The notes beneath the pieces were generated by a model. That model saw nothing but the letters and a program-made list of their open reading frames with translations, did no database searches and was not told where the DNA came from. Below, one piece after another: positions 1 to 6,970 of a stretch of DNA of 10,231 bases. The stretch spans positions 1 to 10,231 of the forward strand of contig WKLE02006310.1 of the NCBI GenBank assembly GCA_014885115.2, written 5' to 3'. This DNA is from Asterionellopsis glacialis. Lineage: Eukaryota; Bacillariophyta; Plagiogrammaphyceae; Rhaphoneidales; Asterionellopsidaceae. Within the stretch, counting starts at the first letter, position 1. Each line of letters opens with the position of its first letter. The position numbers and the translations under genes were made by a program.

Positions 1-71
1 AATTTAATCTCATAAGATAAAGTAGCCTAGTTTTTAGTTATAATTTAATCTCATAAGATGAAGTAGCCTAG
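1..71. repeat. Near-perfect direct repeat at left edge
   Basis: A 30-base unit beginning AATTTAATCTCATAAGAT and ending AGTAGCCTAG occurs at 1-30 and again at 42-71, with one substitution (A to G at unit position 20). The spacer is 11 bases, giving a 41-base period. The first copy starts exactly at the window edge, so this could be the end of a longer array. I see no further copies inside the window. Confidence 0.8.
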
Positions 72-594
72 ACTAGTCCGCGACTTTGCCAGGTACAAAA
101 ATGTACAATACCTGTAAGGTGTGCCTGGTACAGTACAGGTACTTGACAGTACTATCAGGTCAATAGGGCTAATTGGAAATGTTCTTGGTGAATTGAATGC
201 TGCTGTACTGCAATATACTTCTTAATCGTACCCCCCCCCAAAAATGGTCTTTTATTCCACTGATGCCAAAGGCAAATCATCATGTAGACACACGCACGCA
301 CGCACGCACACATGAGTATTGCAAGCAAGGTAAGCAAGCAAACTTCTTGTTCAAATTTCTATCAAATTTAGTTTACTAAAGATATATACACAATATGAAT
401 GACAGAGTACGAATGAAACGAACGCGCTGTCCTGTATCATAGTGATTTCAGAATTTGAAAGTGAGGACAATAAAGATTATGGCAACATGTTGAAAGTCTT
501 TATCTAATGGCGCGATTGTCCCTGTGATCATTTGTACTGTATTTGAAAAATCTAGAGGACCTTTCATGTACTAACATTTCTATTGCTGGATTTA
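72..594. other. Intergenic region with microsatellite
   Basis: No gene is supported here. It contains a small hairpin at 93-106 (GTACA, loop AAAA, TGTAC), several overlapping GTAC-containing words to about 145, a run of nine C at 231-239, and an ACGC-type tetranucleotide microsatellite at 291-306 flanked by ACAC. The right part is the 3' flank of the minus-strand gene that ends at 595. Two roughly 60-codon open frames on opposite strands (155-337 and 197-379) overlap each other and the microsatellite, and look like chance. Confidence 0.6.
291..306. repeat. CACG tetranucleotide microsatellite
   Basis: Four CACG units in tandem, embedded in a longer ACAC/GCAC tract spanning about 288-312. This is a simple-sequence repeat with no associated gene. 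Confidence 0.8.
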
Positions 595-1452
595 TCAAAC
601 GTTCTTGATTATAGAAGATTGTTGTAGTGGCAATGATGAGGATACTAAACGTGAGACTGACGCTGCTTGAGTACGATGACCCTTTGTAGCCTTACGTGTC
701 TCATTGCTATTTTTGTTGCTGCTGTTGCTATTATTCATACTATCATATCTATATATTTCATTCATACTTCGTCGTAAGGATACATTCAACACATCTGGGT
801 GTTCTTCAAACATCACCATGACCAAACCCCAAATTAACGCTGCAAAGTATGGATAACTTTGTTGAAAGGATACTTTTTGTAATGTTGGATATTGTTGTTG
901 TATACGCTTCATGGTACCTACAAGAACACGGCTTGTTAAATATAATACAATTTGATAATTGACTGCCGAGTATCGTCCCCAAATGAAATATCCACCTATA
1001 CTGCCTGCCAATAAGGCATGATATGATCGTTCCGGATGTCCTGGTGGACGTTGCACTAATCGATGTCCATAACCTCCATAGTTGCCACCTGTACTAATGC
1101 TGTTCATGATTGGCATCGGACCATCCACTAACAATGTAAGGATGGTTCGTCCAACATGATGAAATAAACTTCGCCCTTGTGTTTGTGTGATATATCCACG
1201 GTGTATACTTCGCGATATAAATTTTAATGTCAGGAGTATTGTTTTATACAACGCCGCAAACGATGCCAAGTTGGACGCATGTTCTGCGGCAAGTTTTGTG
1301 ACGGATTTTATTTTTTCTTGAGACGATAAATCGCGTCGAAATAAAAATGTCATGACCAGTGCATGTGGTACTCTAATTTTAAATCCATACTTGGCACCAC
1401 CTACAAGTCCAGCTATAATTGCCTTTATTTCATCTACTACATGTATTGTCAT
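595..1452 (-). CDS. PXMP4: Peroxisomal membrane protein PXMP4/PMP24-like
   Basis: Uninterrupted 285-residue frame with an ATG start and TGA stop. The family sits in the peroxisomal membrane and belongs to the Tim17/Tim22/Tim23/PMP24 superfamily; its biochemical role is not settled. Seen in the sequence: the Gly-rich first segment and family signature at residues 18-40 (GGAKYGFKIRVPHALVMTFL, then FRR), a second block at about 145-179 (HALLAGSIGGYFIWG ending SRVLVG), and a third at about 203-238 (FAALIWGLVMVMFEEHPDVL, then RRSMNEIY). All three blocks align in order with animal PXMP4. It is longer than the roughly 212-residue human protein because of about 50 extra residues around 88-140, partly Gly/Tyr-rich (GGNYGGYGHR), and a Ser/Asn-rich polar tail from about 239. 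No PTS1 tripeptide is present; none is expected for an integral membrane protein. It is transcribed divergently from the gene at 2020. Family assignment is firm; peroxisomal location is inferred. Confidence 0.9.
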   Translation of the reverse strand: MTIHVVDEIKAIIAGLVGGAKYGFKIRVPHALVMTFLFRRDLSSQEKIKSVTKLAAEHASNLASFAALYKTILLTLKFISRSIHRGYITQTQGRSLFHHVGRTILTLLVDGPMPIMNSISTGGNYGGYGHRLVQRPPGHPERSYHALLAGSIGGYFIWGRYSAVNYQIVLYLTSRVLVGTMKRIQQQYPTLQKVSFQQSYPYFAALIWGLVMVMFEEHPDVLNVSLRRSMNEIYRYDSMNNSNSSNKNSNETRKATKGHRTQAASVSRLVSSSLPLQQSSIIKNV

Positions 1453-2019
1453 TGTAATCCTTGATGATGATGTTGATGATGATGATTGTGCATTCTATCA
1501 CTAGAAAGGGGTGTCAGAAAAGAGTTTCATTTATGTGATCGATCGTGTTACGAATGTGTGGTTTGATTTTATTGTTCTCTTTTGTGGGGTTTTGGGCGTT
1601 TTGCAGTTTGGTTCTCGGATATGATAGAGATAAAGTTATCGTTTTTTGTACTACGGTCTGGCTATCTCTATACACGAAGACGACAATGACTCAGGTGACC
1701 GGTGACAAGTCCTTTTCAGAAGCACTCCTATCCGAAGCTTAACTGAAACAGTAACTCTTGCAAAGGAGCGTTATGATCTTTCGGAATCTTCTGTCCAATG
1801 CATTGTTCTTGTGTCGAAAAGTCGTGAAGAGATAGGCATACAACATTGCTACTTTTGATTCAAAGTCAATCCCAGATTGCACTTTAGAAACAAGGCCTCT
1901 GCTGTGACAGTCAGTAGAGCATCTCTCTCTCAACATATCAAAAGGTTTAGTCCTCTCGTGCAAACGATCACATTTTTACTGCAGCCTATATAGAGTGCAG
2001 TAATTGAAAAATAATAATT
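1453..2019. other. Divergent intergenic region, probable shared promoter
   Basis: This 567-base spacer separates the start codons of two divergently transcribed genes, so it should carry both 5' UTRs and promoters. A GAT/GTT trinucleotide-like repeat lies at 1461-1487, immediately upstream of the minus-strand start. The stretch 1554-1742 is T/G-rich and open for 62 codons from an ATG (see findings). A TATATAGAG word lies at about 1987-1995, some 25 bases before the plus-strand ATG; it is too close to the start to be a confident TATA box. No RNA gene is seen. Confidence 0.5.
1461..1487. repeat. GAT trinucleotide repeat in 5' flank
   Basis: Imperfect trinucleotide tract (TGATGATGATG, one GTT interruption, then four GAT units), just upstream of the minus-strand ATG at 1452. 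On the transcribed strand it reads as ATC repeats in the probable 5' UTR. Confidence 0.75.
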
Positions 2020-2874
2020 ATGGCTATTTCATTATCAAAATCACAACAAAAACTATTATCACAACTTTGCACAAGTTTGGATCAAGGTTTATCATCGGAT
2101 GAAGCTTCTAAACGACGTGACGAAGAGGATGATGGTAAATTCAATGTCGTACGTACATGTTTTATATGTTGATTGAAATCCAGTCGTCTTTTTTGTTTTG
2201 TGCTCCCCCCCCCCATAAAAAAGAGTATGCTCATTCTTGTGTATCTTTGCCATTTATTTACGCACATGTTTAAAAATAATTATAATAATACTAAGGTCGA
2301 CCCACCATTAAAATGTCCAGCATGGGCCTGTATTTTATTACCATGTATTAAATACATTCCTAGTATGAAATTATTTCGTCAAATACAACCTGATGATGCC
2401 GAAGTATTACGTGATGGACATTGGATACGTTATGATGCAGCATCGTTAGTCAAGGGTGATATTGTACGATTAGAAGAAGGTGATGTTGTACCTGCGGATT
2501 GTACGTGTTTGTGTACTTCGGGTGGTGAAAATGATGATGGTGAAATGTTGGTGGATGTACGTCATATTACAGGTGAAACCAAACCAAGAACAGTTGCGAA
2601 ACAGAAACAACAACAAAAATCACAAGTATCCAAGGAAGATTCTTCGAACGTACCATTGAAACCTGTACAGATCTTTTATGGTGGACACGTTGTACAAGGT
2701 TCAGGTATAGTTGTTGTAACATCCACTGGATCATCTACACTTTTAGCATCACTTATTGCTGATCGACGTTGGCCACCTCAAGGAAATGTTATGGAAGACT
2801 ATGATGACGCTGATGGTGGACGCTTTCGAGATGAAGAAATTGGTGTTTCCTTGATATCGCAATCATCTGAATAA
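2020..2874 (+). CDS. Stand-alone P-type ATPase actuator-domain protein
   Basis: Two exons, 2020-2148 and 2296-2874, join in phase to give 235 residues. The unspliced frame hits a TGA soon after the donor, so the intron is required. Residues 1-35 resemble the N-terminal cation-ATPase segment (GLSSDEASKR at 23-32). Residues 76-190 form a recognisable P-type ATPase A domain: DAEVLRDGHWIRYDAASLVK (77-96), GDIVRLEEGDVVPAD (97-111), the TGES-type loop as ITGETKPR (134-141), and YGGHVVQGSG (171-180). The loop is what promotes dephosphorylation of the aspartyl-phosphate in real pumps. Absent are the DKTG phosphorylation motif, the nucleotide-binding domain and all pump membrane helices. Where helices M1-M2 would lie there is only a short Cys-rich stretch (KCPAWACILLPCIK, 49-62), too short to span a membrane twice. 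A Lys/Gln-rich low-complexity insert follows the TGE loop (about 142-165). It cannot be an ion pump on its own; a regulatory or scaffold role is inference. The downstream gene is convergent, so this is not a pump cut by the window edge. Confidence 0.75.
2149..2295 (+). other. Intron of the A-domain gene
   Basis: Donor GTACGT after codon 43 (GTC) and acceptor ACTAAG directly before GTCGAC give a 147-base phase-0 intron. The 3' end lacks a strong pyrimidine tract, but TACTAA just before the AG could serve as branch sequence. An in-frame TGA at about 2170 supports removal. The intron holds a run of ten C at 2205-2214. The exact donor could shift by two bases (GTCGTA), but GTACGT keeps the reading frame. 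Confidence 0.75.
2205..2214 (+). repeat. Ten-base poly-C run inside an intron
   Basis: A homopolymer of ten C followed by ATAAAAAAG within the A-domain gene's intron. A similar nine-C run followed by an A-run lies at 231-239. It is odd in an otherwise AT-rich sequence. Confidence 0.8.
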
Positions 2875-3067
2875 TTTGTGTGCAATTGCTGTTGGATTGC
2901 GATTGAAAAATAACATACAAGACTTGTTTTTGAAATATGAAAACGTCATTGACTAAACGTAATATTTAACAATGTGCTCATTTAAATTTAGTCTCACGAT
3001 ATAATTTGTTTCTGAAATTTCATCCTTGTTGTGTATAATCCACCGCCACTGTTTTTTTTTCCAAGTT

Positions 3068-4080
3068 TCAAACAATATCTTCCAATATTTCTTGTGCCTC
3101 CTTGGCATTTTCAACTTTATTGACAAAGTCATCTTCTTCCGTTTCATCGTAGGCTGGTGCAGCTCCAGGTAATTGTTTTCCAAGTGCAATCAACCAAATG
3201 GGTAACAAAATCAAGGTGTTGAGGAAGGATGTTACATTGGCAATGATGGAAAATGTCCTCCACGATTGCATTCGCAGCACATCCGACGCAAAATCAAAAA
3301 TGGAAAGTGCAGCAATCGCCAACCCAATACGTGCCCATCTCATACGGAATGCATGTGTTGTGCCATGTGTTTTAATACTGTAATGAACCAAGATTAAAAT
3401 GCCAAACATGGCCAACCATTCAAATGCATCAATCCACATATGTAAGCCTATATAATATAGGATATCATGCACGGAAGAAATATCATTTGTGTGAATATTT
3501 GGTGAGAGAAAAGGAAGAAAAACAAAGAACCGCAGCACTTTTAGAGTGTGGAAAGATCATATACATCCTTATGTTTTGTTGACGGTGTAAGGAACTTACC
3601 TCGAATAACTAAATGACTAAGTTCTAAAGCTCTCCAACCAATCATATCACTTTCATCACCACCAAGCCAATTATCTAAATTAAAGGATCTGGAAATCCAT
3701 TCAGATACGGTGACGGTTCCAACGGTAAATAGCCATGCCATAAATTCTGAAAAGGATCCCGCCAATACCAATACAGCCATGGTAATATGTACACCAATTT
3801 TACGCCGTCCACCTTTAGATAAAATCCATGACAATTGTAATACAGGTATGGAAAATATGAGCCATGCCATGGCATTTAGTCCACCGACTAATATTGCCGT
3901 ACCTCGATGGTCACTTCGAAATTCCCATTCTTTTTGTACATAGTCAGGATCGAAATCTGTCATGGACGCGTAATCAAAATGTGAACGATTACGAAACCTA
4001 ATTTCATACACCATGGAAAGCAAATTAGATGCAAAGAAAAATGCAGCAGCAAGTGCACATGTAACATCCATATTCCTCAT
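3068..4080 (-). CDS. Six-transmembrane protein, function unknown
   Basis: Two exons on the minus strand, 4080-3600 and 3447-3068, join within a Gly codon to give 286 residues. I do not recognise the family. Six hydrophobic segments are visible at about residues 6-27, 61-87, 95-125, 164-185, 198-218 and 226-250. The loops are modest and polar (RFRNRSHFDY; KGGRRK), and there is an acidic cytosolic-looking tail (YDETEEDDF, then EILEDIV). Charged or aromatic residues recur inside the helices (SFSEFMAW in the third, HMWIDAFEW in the fourth, FDFASD in the fifth), which suggests a buried functional site rather than a simple anchor. There is no retinal-lysine, pore or nucleotide motif that I can name. 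The start is uncertain: ATGs lie at 4080 and 4071, but the frame stays open and protein-like further upstream (see findings), so an upstream exon is possible. It is convergent with the A-domain gene, 193 bases away. No clear N-terminal signal peptide is seen. Confidence 0.75.
3448..3599 (-). other. Intron of the six-transmembrane gene
   Basis: Minus-strand donor G/GTAAGT at 3600/3599 and acceptor TATATAG ending at 3448 give a 152-base intron after the first base of a Gly codon. A long pyrimidine-rich tract (TTCTTTGTTTTTCTTCCTTT) lies 40-80 bases before the acceptor, and no other AG occurs between that tract and the acceptor. The unspliced frame stops at 3541-3543. Splicing joins HLVIR to GLHMWIDAF in frame. 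Confidence 0.85.
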
Positions 4081-5409
4081 TTCTCTTTTGAGATATAATA
4101 ATGTGCTAAAAACGATCAATGTACGACAATACCAAGGATTGACTTATAACCTCTCCTTATCTAGAGGTTAGTGGAACTAGTTATCTGGTGTTTCTTCTGA
4201 TGGTGATGTGTTTGAAGATTCGCACCTAAAAAGAAAATACTGGTGCGGCTTTGGGGTTCTATCGTGTATGTCTATCCATAGCACGCTTCGCCCAAACGAA
4301 GATCATATTAGTCTATTATGATGTAGGCCTAGGCATTGTGCAGACTTTTTTTCAAAAAGCTGGAAAGACTGCACATTTTCTGGCGACATACGGGGGACAA
4401 AAAAATCACGAGTGTCTTAGTAGCTGTTTCTGCAAATAGCCTACGAAAAAAAAAGTCCAACTCCCCATAAGGTACATCCCTAGAGATAATTGGACACAAT
4501 TATTTTGTACAAGGTATAATAGCGTTTTCACGAACTAATTCCAACTGACCTCTCCACCAATCAAAAGAAGTCCCCCCAAAATAAGGGAAAGAATGCTCAA
4601 TATACCGCAGTGTTGGACGGCCACTCTACTACTCTGTGTAATATTATTATTTTTTTTCTCTTGGAACGTCGATTTCTTCGTGTCTTCCCCACTGTTAGAT
4701 ATATTAACCGAATCACTTATGTAGCCTCTAGTACTACCCCTACAGTCCTAAAACCAGGGGCATTGTGGGATTCAACACTCTAAAAGTGAGACTTTTTTGG
4801 GTGATCGCAATGCTGAGGAGTGACAATGGATTGAAACGGGACTTTATCGTACAGTCTTGTCCTAGCTAGTGACGACTGTTGAGGTCAAATCCTTTGAAGA
4901 TCTCAATTCAACCAACCTATTTTATATGAAAAGCTTTGGCATACAGAAAAAAAAGCATGACCAATAACAAACCATGAATTTGTCGGGCTAAGCAGTGGTG
5001 CATGGAAAATTCCCAAAAGGGAAATCCATAATTCATATGCTCATCGATCACTTTTTAAAAAATACTGTGATGTTTTTGGAATAATAATGTATTCTTTAGA
5101 TTTGATATTCTATAAAAAAAATATTTTATTGGTAGTTAAAATGATTAACAACTAGAAGAAAATGAGTGGCCATCCATCTTCATTTAATTTATAGCGAAAG
5201 CAAGTAACAAGGAGACGCTGTTCAACACGGAAAAAGAACGTCAAATGCACACCATCTTGCTCTTATTAAAAAAAAATGCTTATTTTTATTGAATGACATC
5301 GTTTTACTAAAATGCATGTTGGTTTCGGCAACAAAATACTATTGTACTCGTACGAGTATGCAAACTGTATCTTCGTCATTACCTTGCAATAAGTTACCAA
5401 TGTTTGAGA
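4081..5409. other. Long gene-poor region
   Basis: About 1.3 kb with no gene I can support. Contents on the minus strand: a Ser/Glu-rich open frame ending at 4177, a 70-codon open frame bounded by an AG acceptor-like site (4747-4535) with a hydrophobic end, and a 39-codon ATG frame with a signal-peptide-like core (5036-4917). A TGTTG/CAACA-bounded segment at 4611-4776 resembles a short solo LTR. A long A/T-rich stretch at about 5040-5150 looks like a gene flank. No tRNA or rRNA is seen. The right end is the 3' flank of the phosphatase gene. Confidence 0.5.
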
Positions 5410-6282
5410 CTATTCACTTGAACTCGATGGTCTTTGAAGCAAACGCACATTTTTATGTTCAACATCAAGTAAATATCCTTCTGCTTCTTTTGTATTGGTA
5501 GCAAGTACTAAATCTTTTGATTCTTCATCACAATCTAATAAAGTTGCTAATCCTAACACAATAGAGGGTAGATACATGGCATGTCCTACTACCCAAAGAG
5601 TGGTGGTTGTATCACTATTGAGGGAAGGTGGTGCACTAGTATCTGCCAATAAGGCATTTAGTAAGGCATGGATACATGTATGCGAATAAGTACCAAATCC
5701 TATCCTTGCATCCACACAATCTTGTTTGTTCGTACCATCGTTTACATAAGTTTGTAAGGGTGCATATCCATGTTTTTCAAAGAGACGTCCACTGCCAGGT
5801 TGTGCACTCATATCATATAATTCATACAAGGACGTATCGATTTCAATGCCATCATGATTAGGAATAGTCTCCAAGACAATTTTGGCCGTTTCAACCGTAC
5901 GTGGTGAGGGTGATGCAAACATTTTGGAATAAAATGGTGTCAAGTCACGTGCAAATGTTTGTCCTGCTTCCTTGGCTTGTTCTTGTCCCTTGGGGGAGAC
6001 TTGACGATCAAAATCGGTACCATTCTCTACGACTGGTTTAGGTAACGTATTGGCATGACGTAAAAAGGCGATCCGTCCAATACCTTTTTCGACAAGGGTG
6101 GGTTGTACCAAGTCTAACGTATGACTATTGGACGCCATATTATTATAGGAACTAGGTGGTGGAGGAGGAAGCCATGGGTGTAGCGATACCTTATGATCCA
6201 CCGCCGACAATGTTGACATGTATGTCCTATTGAACAACAAATGCGATGTCCTGCGAAATACTGATGTTGCTGTAGCAGTCAT
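5410..6282 (-). CDS. Histidine phosphatase superfamily protein
   Basis: Intronless 290-residue frame, ATG to TAG. It belongs to the histidine phosphatase (phosphoglycerate-mutase-like) clan, whose members form a phospho-His intermediate on small phosphoesters or phosphoproteins. The catalytic elements are all present in order: FLRHANT at 73-79 (R75 and H76; the usual RHG glycine is Ala), SPSPRT at 124-129 (R128), the acid region YELYD at 153-157 (E154 as likely proton donor), and VVGHAMY at 231-237 (H234 as second catalytic His). The RHA form and the SP..RT..TA layout resemble SixA-type phosphohistidine phosphatases more than glycolytic phosphoglycerate mutase, which is only a tendency. The first 30 residues are basic, Ser/Thr-rich and nearly free of acids (FRRTSHLLFNRTYM), suggesting a mitochondrial presequence. 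Met22 or Met49 would give a form without it. The substrate is unknown. It is divergent from the gene at 6971. Confidence 0.85.
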   Translation of the reverse strand: MTATATSVFRRTSHLLFNRTYMSTLSAVDHKVSLHPWLPPPPPSSYNNMASNSHTLDLVQPTLVEKGIGRIAFLRHANTLPKPVVENGTDFDRQVSPKGQEQAKEAGQTFARDLTPFYSKMFASPSPRTVETAKIVLETIPNHDGIEIDTSLYELYDMSAQPGSGRLFEKHGYAPLQTYVNDGTNKQDCVDARIGFGTYSHTCIHALLNALLADTSAPPSLNSDTTTTLWVVGHAMYLPSIVLGLATLLDCDEESKDLVLATNTKEAEGYLLDVEHKNVRLLQRPSSSSE

Positions 6283-6970
6283 GGTTGTTTAGAGCAATAC
6301 TGTAGTACTTTTCAATAGAGCTTACTTCTGACTTTTTTATTTCTCAAGATGAATATTATCTCTGACGATTTCGAGGAAGATAGATTCCTGGCCACCAAAC
6401 TTTCAGTTAGAAGAGGGAGTGTGGCTGCTGTGCTGGCTGTCGTCTTTGTATATTCGGGTTGCGTCCACTAGTGCGAAGATACTTGGTCGACCTCAAGTTT
6501 GTGATAATAATAAGATACTTGATGCGTTTCAGAGAGGGCCATGTCAGCTGTCAACAGGTGAGCGATAGTTCTGTATTCGTTCTGCTAACGGTCGTATAAT
6601 ACAGACGGAGTCAGTAGATTATGTACGTGCAAATATCTTTTGTGTAGAGAAACACTCAAGTCGTACGGATTTTCTGATTTCTTTTTGGTGCCCATGTAAA
6701 AACTCCATTGAAAATCGCTGGATTTATTTTAGCTCACATTTTCATGAAACTACTTATATCGTTAACCTTATACAATATATTTCGTCTTTGGCAAACGACC
6801 GAGGACGGTCCGCCCTTTGCGAGAAAACGAAACGAAGAACTTTGATGTGTCTCTCTCATGGCGATCAACAGAAAATACCATCGTGCAATCGGTAGTGCCG
6901 TCTAGAAAAGACTATTGATTACATTTCTTTACGAAATAGTAAATGCAAATGGCATAAGGGATCCAAACTC
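6283..6970. other. Divergent intergenic region
   Basis: This 688-base spacer lies between the phosphatase and the plastid-protein start codons, and presumably holds two promoters and 5' UTRs. It contains a 40-codon ATG frame at 6349-6471 (findings) and a compact hairpin at 6781-6836. No RNA gene or splice-linked exon is recognised. Confidence 0.5.
6781..6836 (+). other. Extended imperfect hairpin upstream of plastid gene
   Basis: Nested inverted repeats: GACCG (6797-6801) pairs with CGGTC (6806-6810) around an AGGA loop. GCAAA (6791-6795) pairs with TTTGC (6816-6820). TTCGT (6781-6785) pairs with ACGAA (6827-6831). The arms are separated by small internal loops. It lies about 135 bases before the ATG at 6971, so it could fall in a 5' UTR or promoter. 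Function is unknown. Confidence 0.5.

Noticed and set aside
1..71. CRISPR array from the direct repeat
   Set aside because: Only two copies with an 11-base spacer, in a clearly eukaryotic context with introns.
1739..1963. 74-codon minus-strand frame in the divergent spacer
   Set aside because: No recognisable domain, and it lies in a region expected to be promoter/5' UTR; no splice link to a gene.
2173..2295. Starting the A-domain protein at the in-frame ATG 2173
   Set aside because: That stretch is the intron with a poly-C run; splicing the exon at 2020-2148 gives the N-terminal segment expected for this family.
3448..3538. Separate 156-residue gene beginning in the intron of the six-transmembrane gene
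   Set aside because: The strong GTAAGT donor at 3599 and in-phase acceptor at 3448 make it exon 2 of one gene.
4041..4119. Start of the six-transmembrane gene at 4119
   Set aside because: The codon there is TTG on the minus strand; the first real ATG in frame is at 4080.
4251..4439. 62-codon plus-strand frame
   Set aside because: It has a TTG start, no family resemblance, and the minus strand is equally open over part of it.
4795..4870. LRSDNG-like peptide on the plus strand, reminiscent of a retrotransposon integrase
   Set aside because: It is only about a dozen residues in a roughly 28-codon frame, with no neighbouring integrase or reverse transcriptase motifs.
4870..4905. GAGGTCAAATCCTTT as a tRNA T-arm
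   Set aside because: No matching acceptor, D or anticodon arms are found around it.
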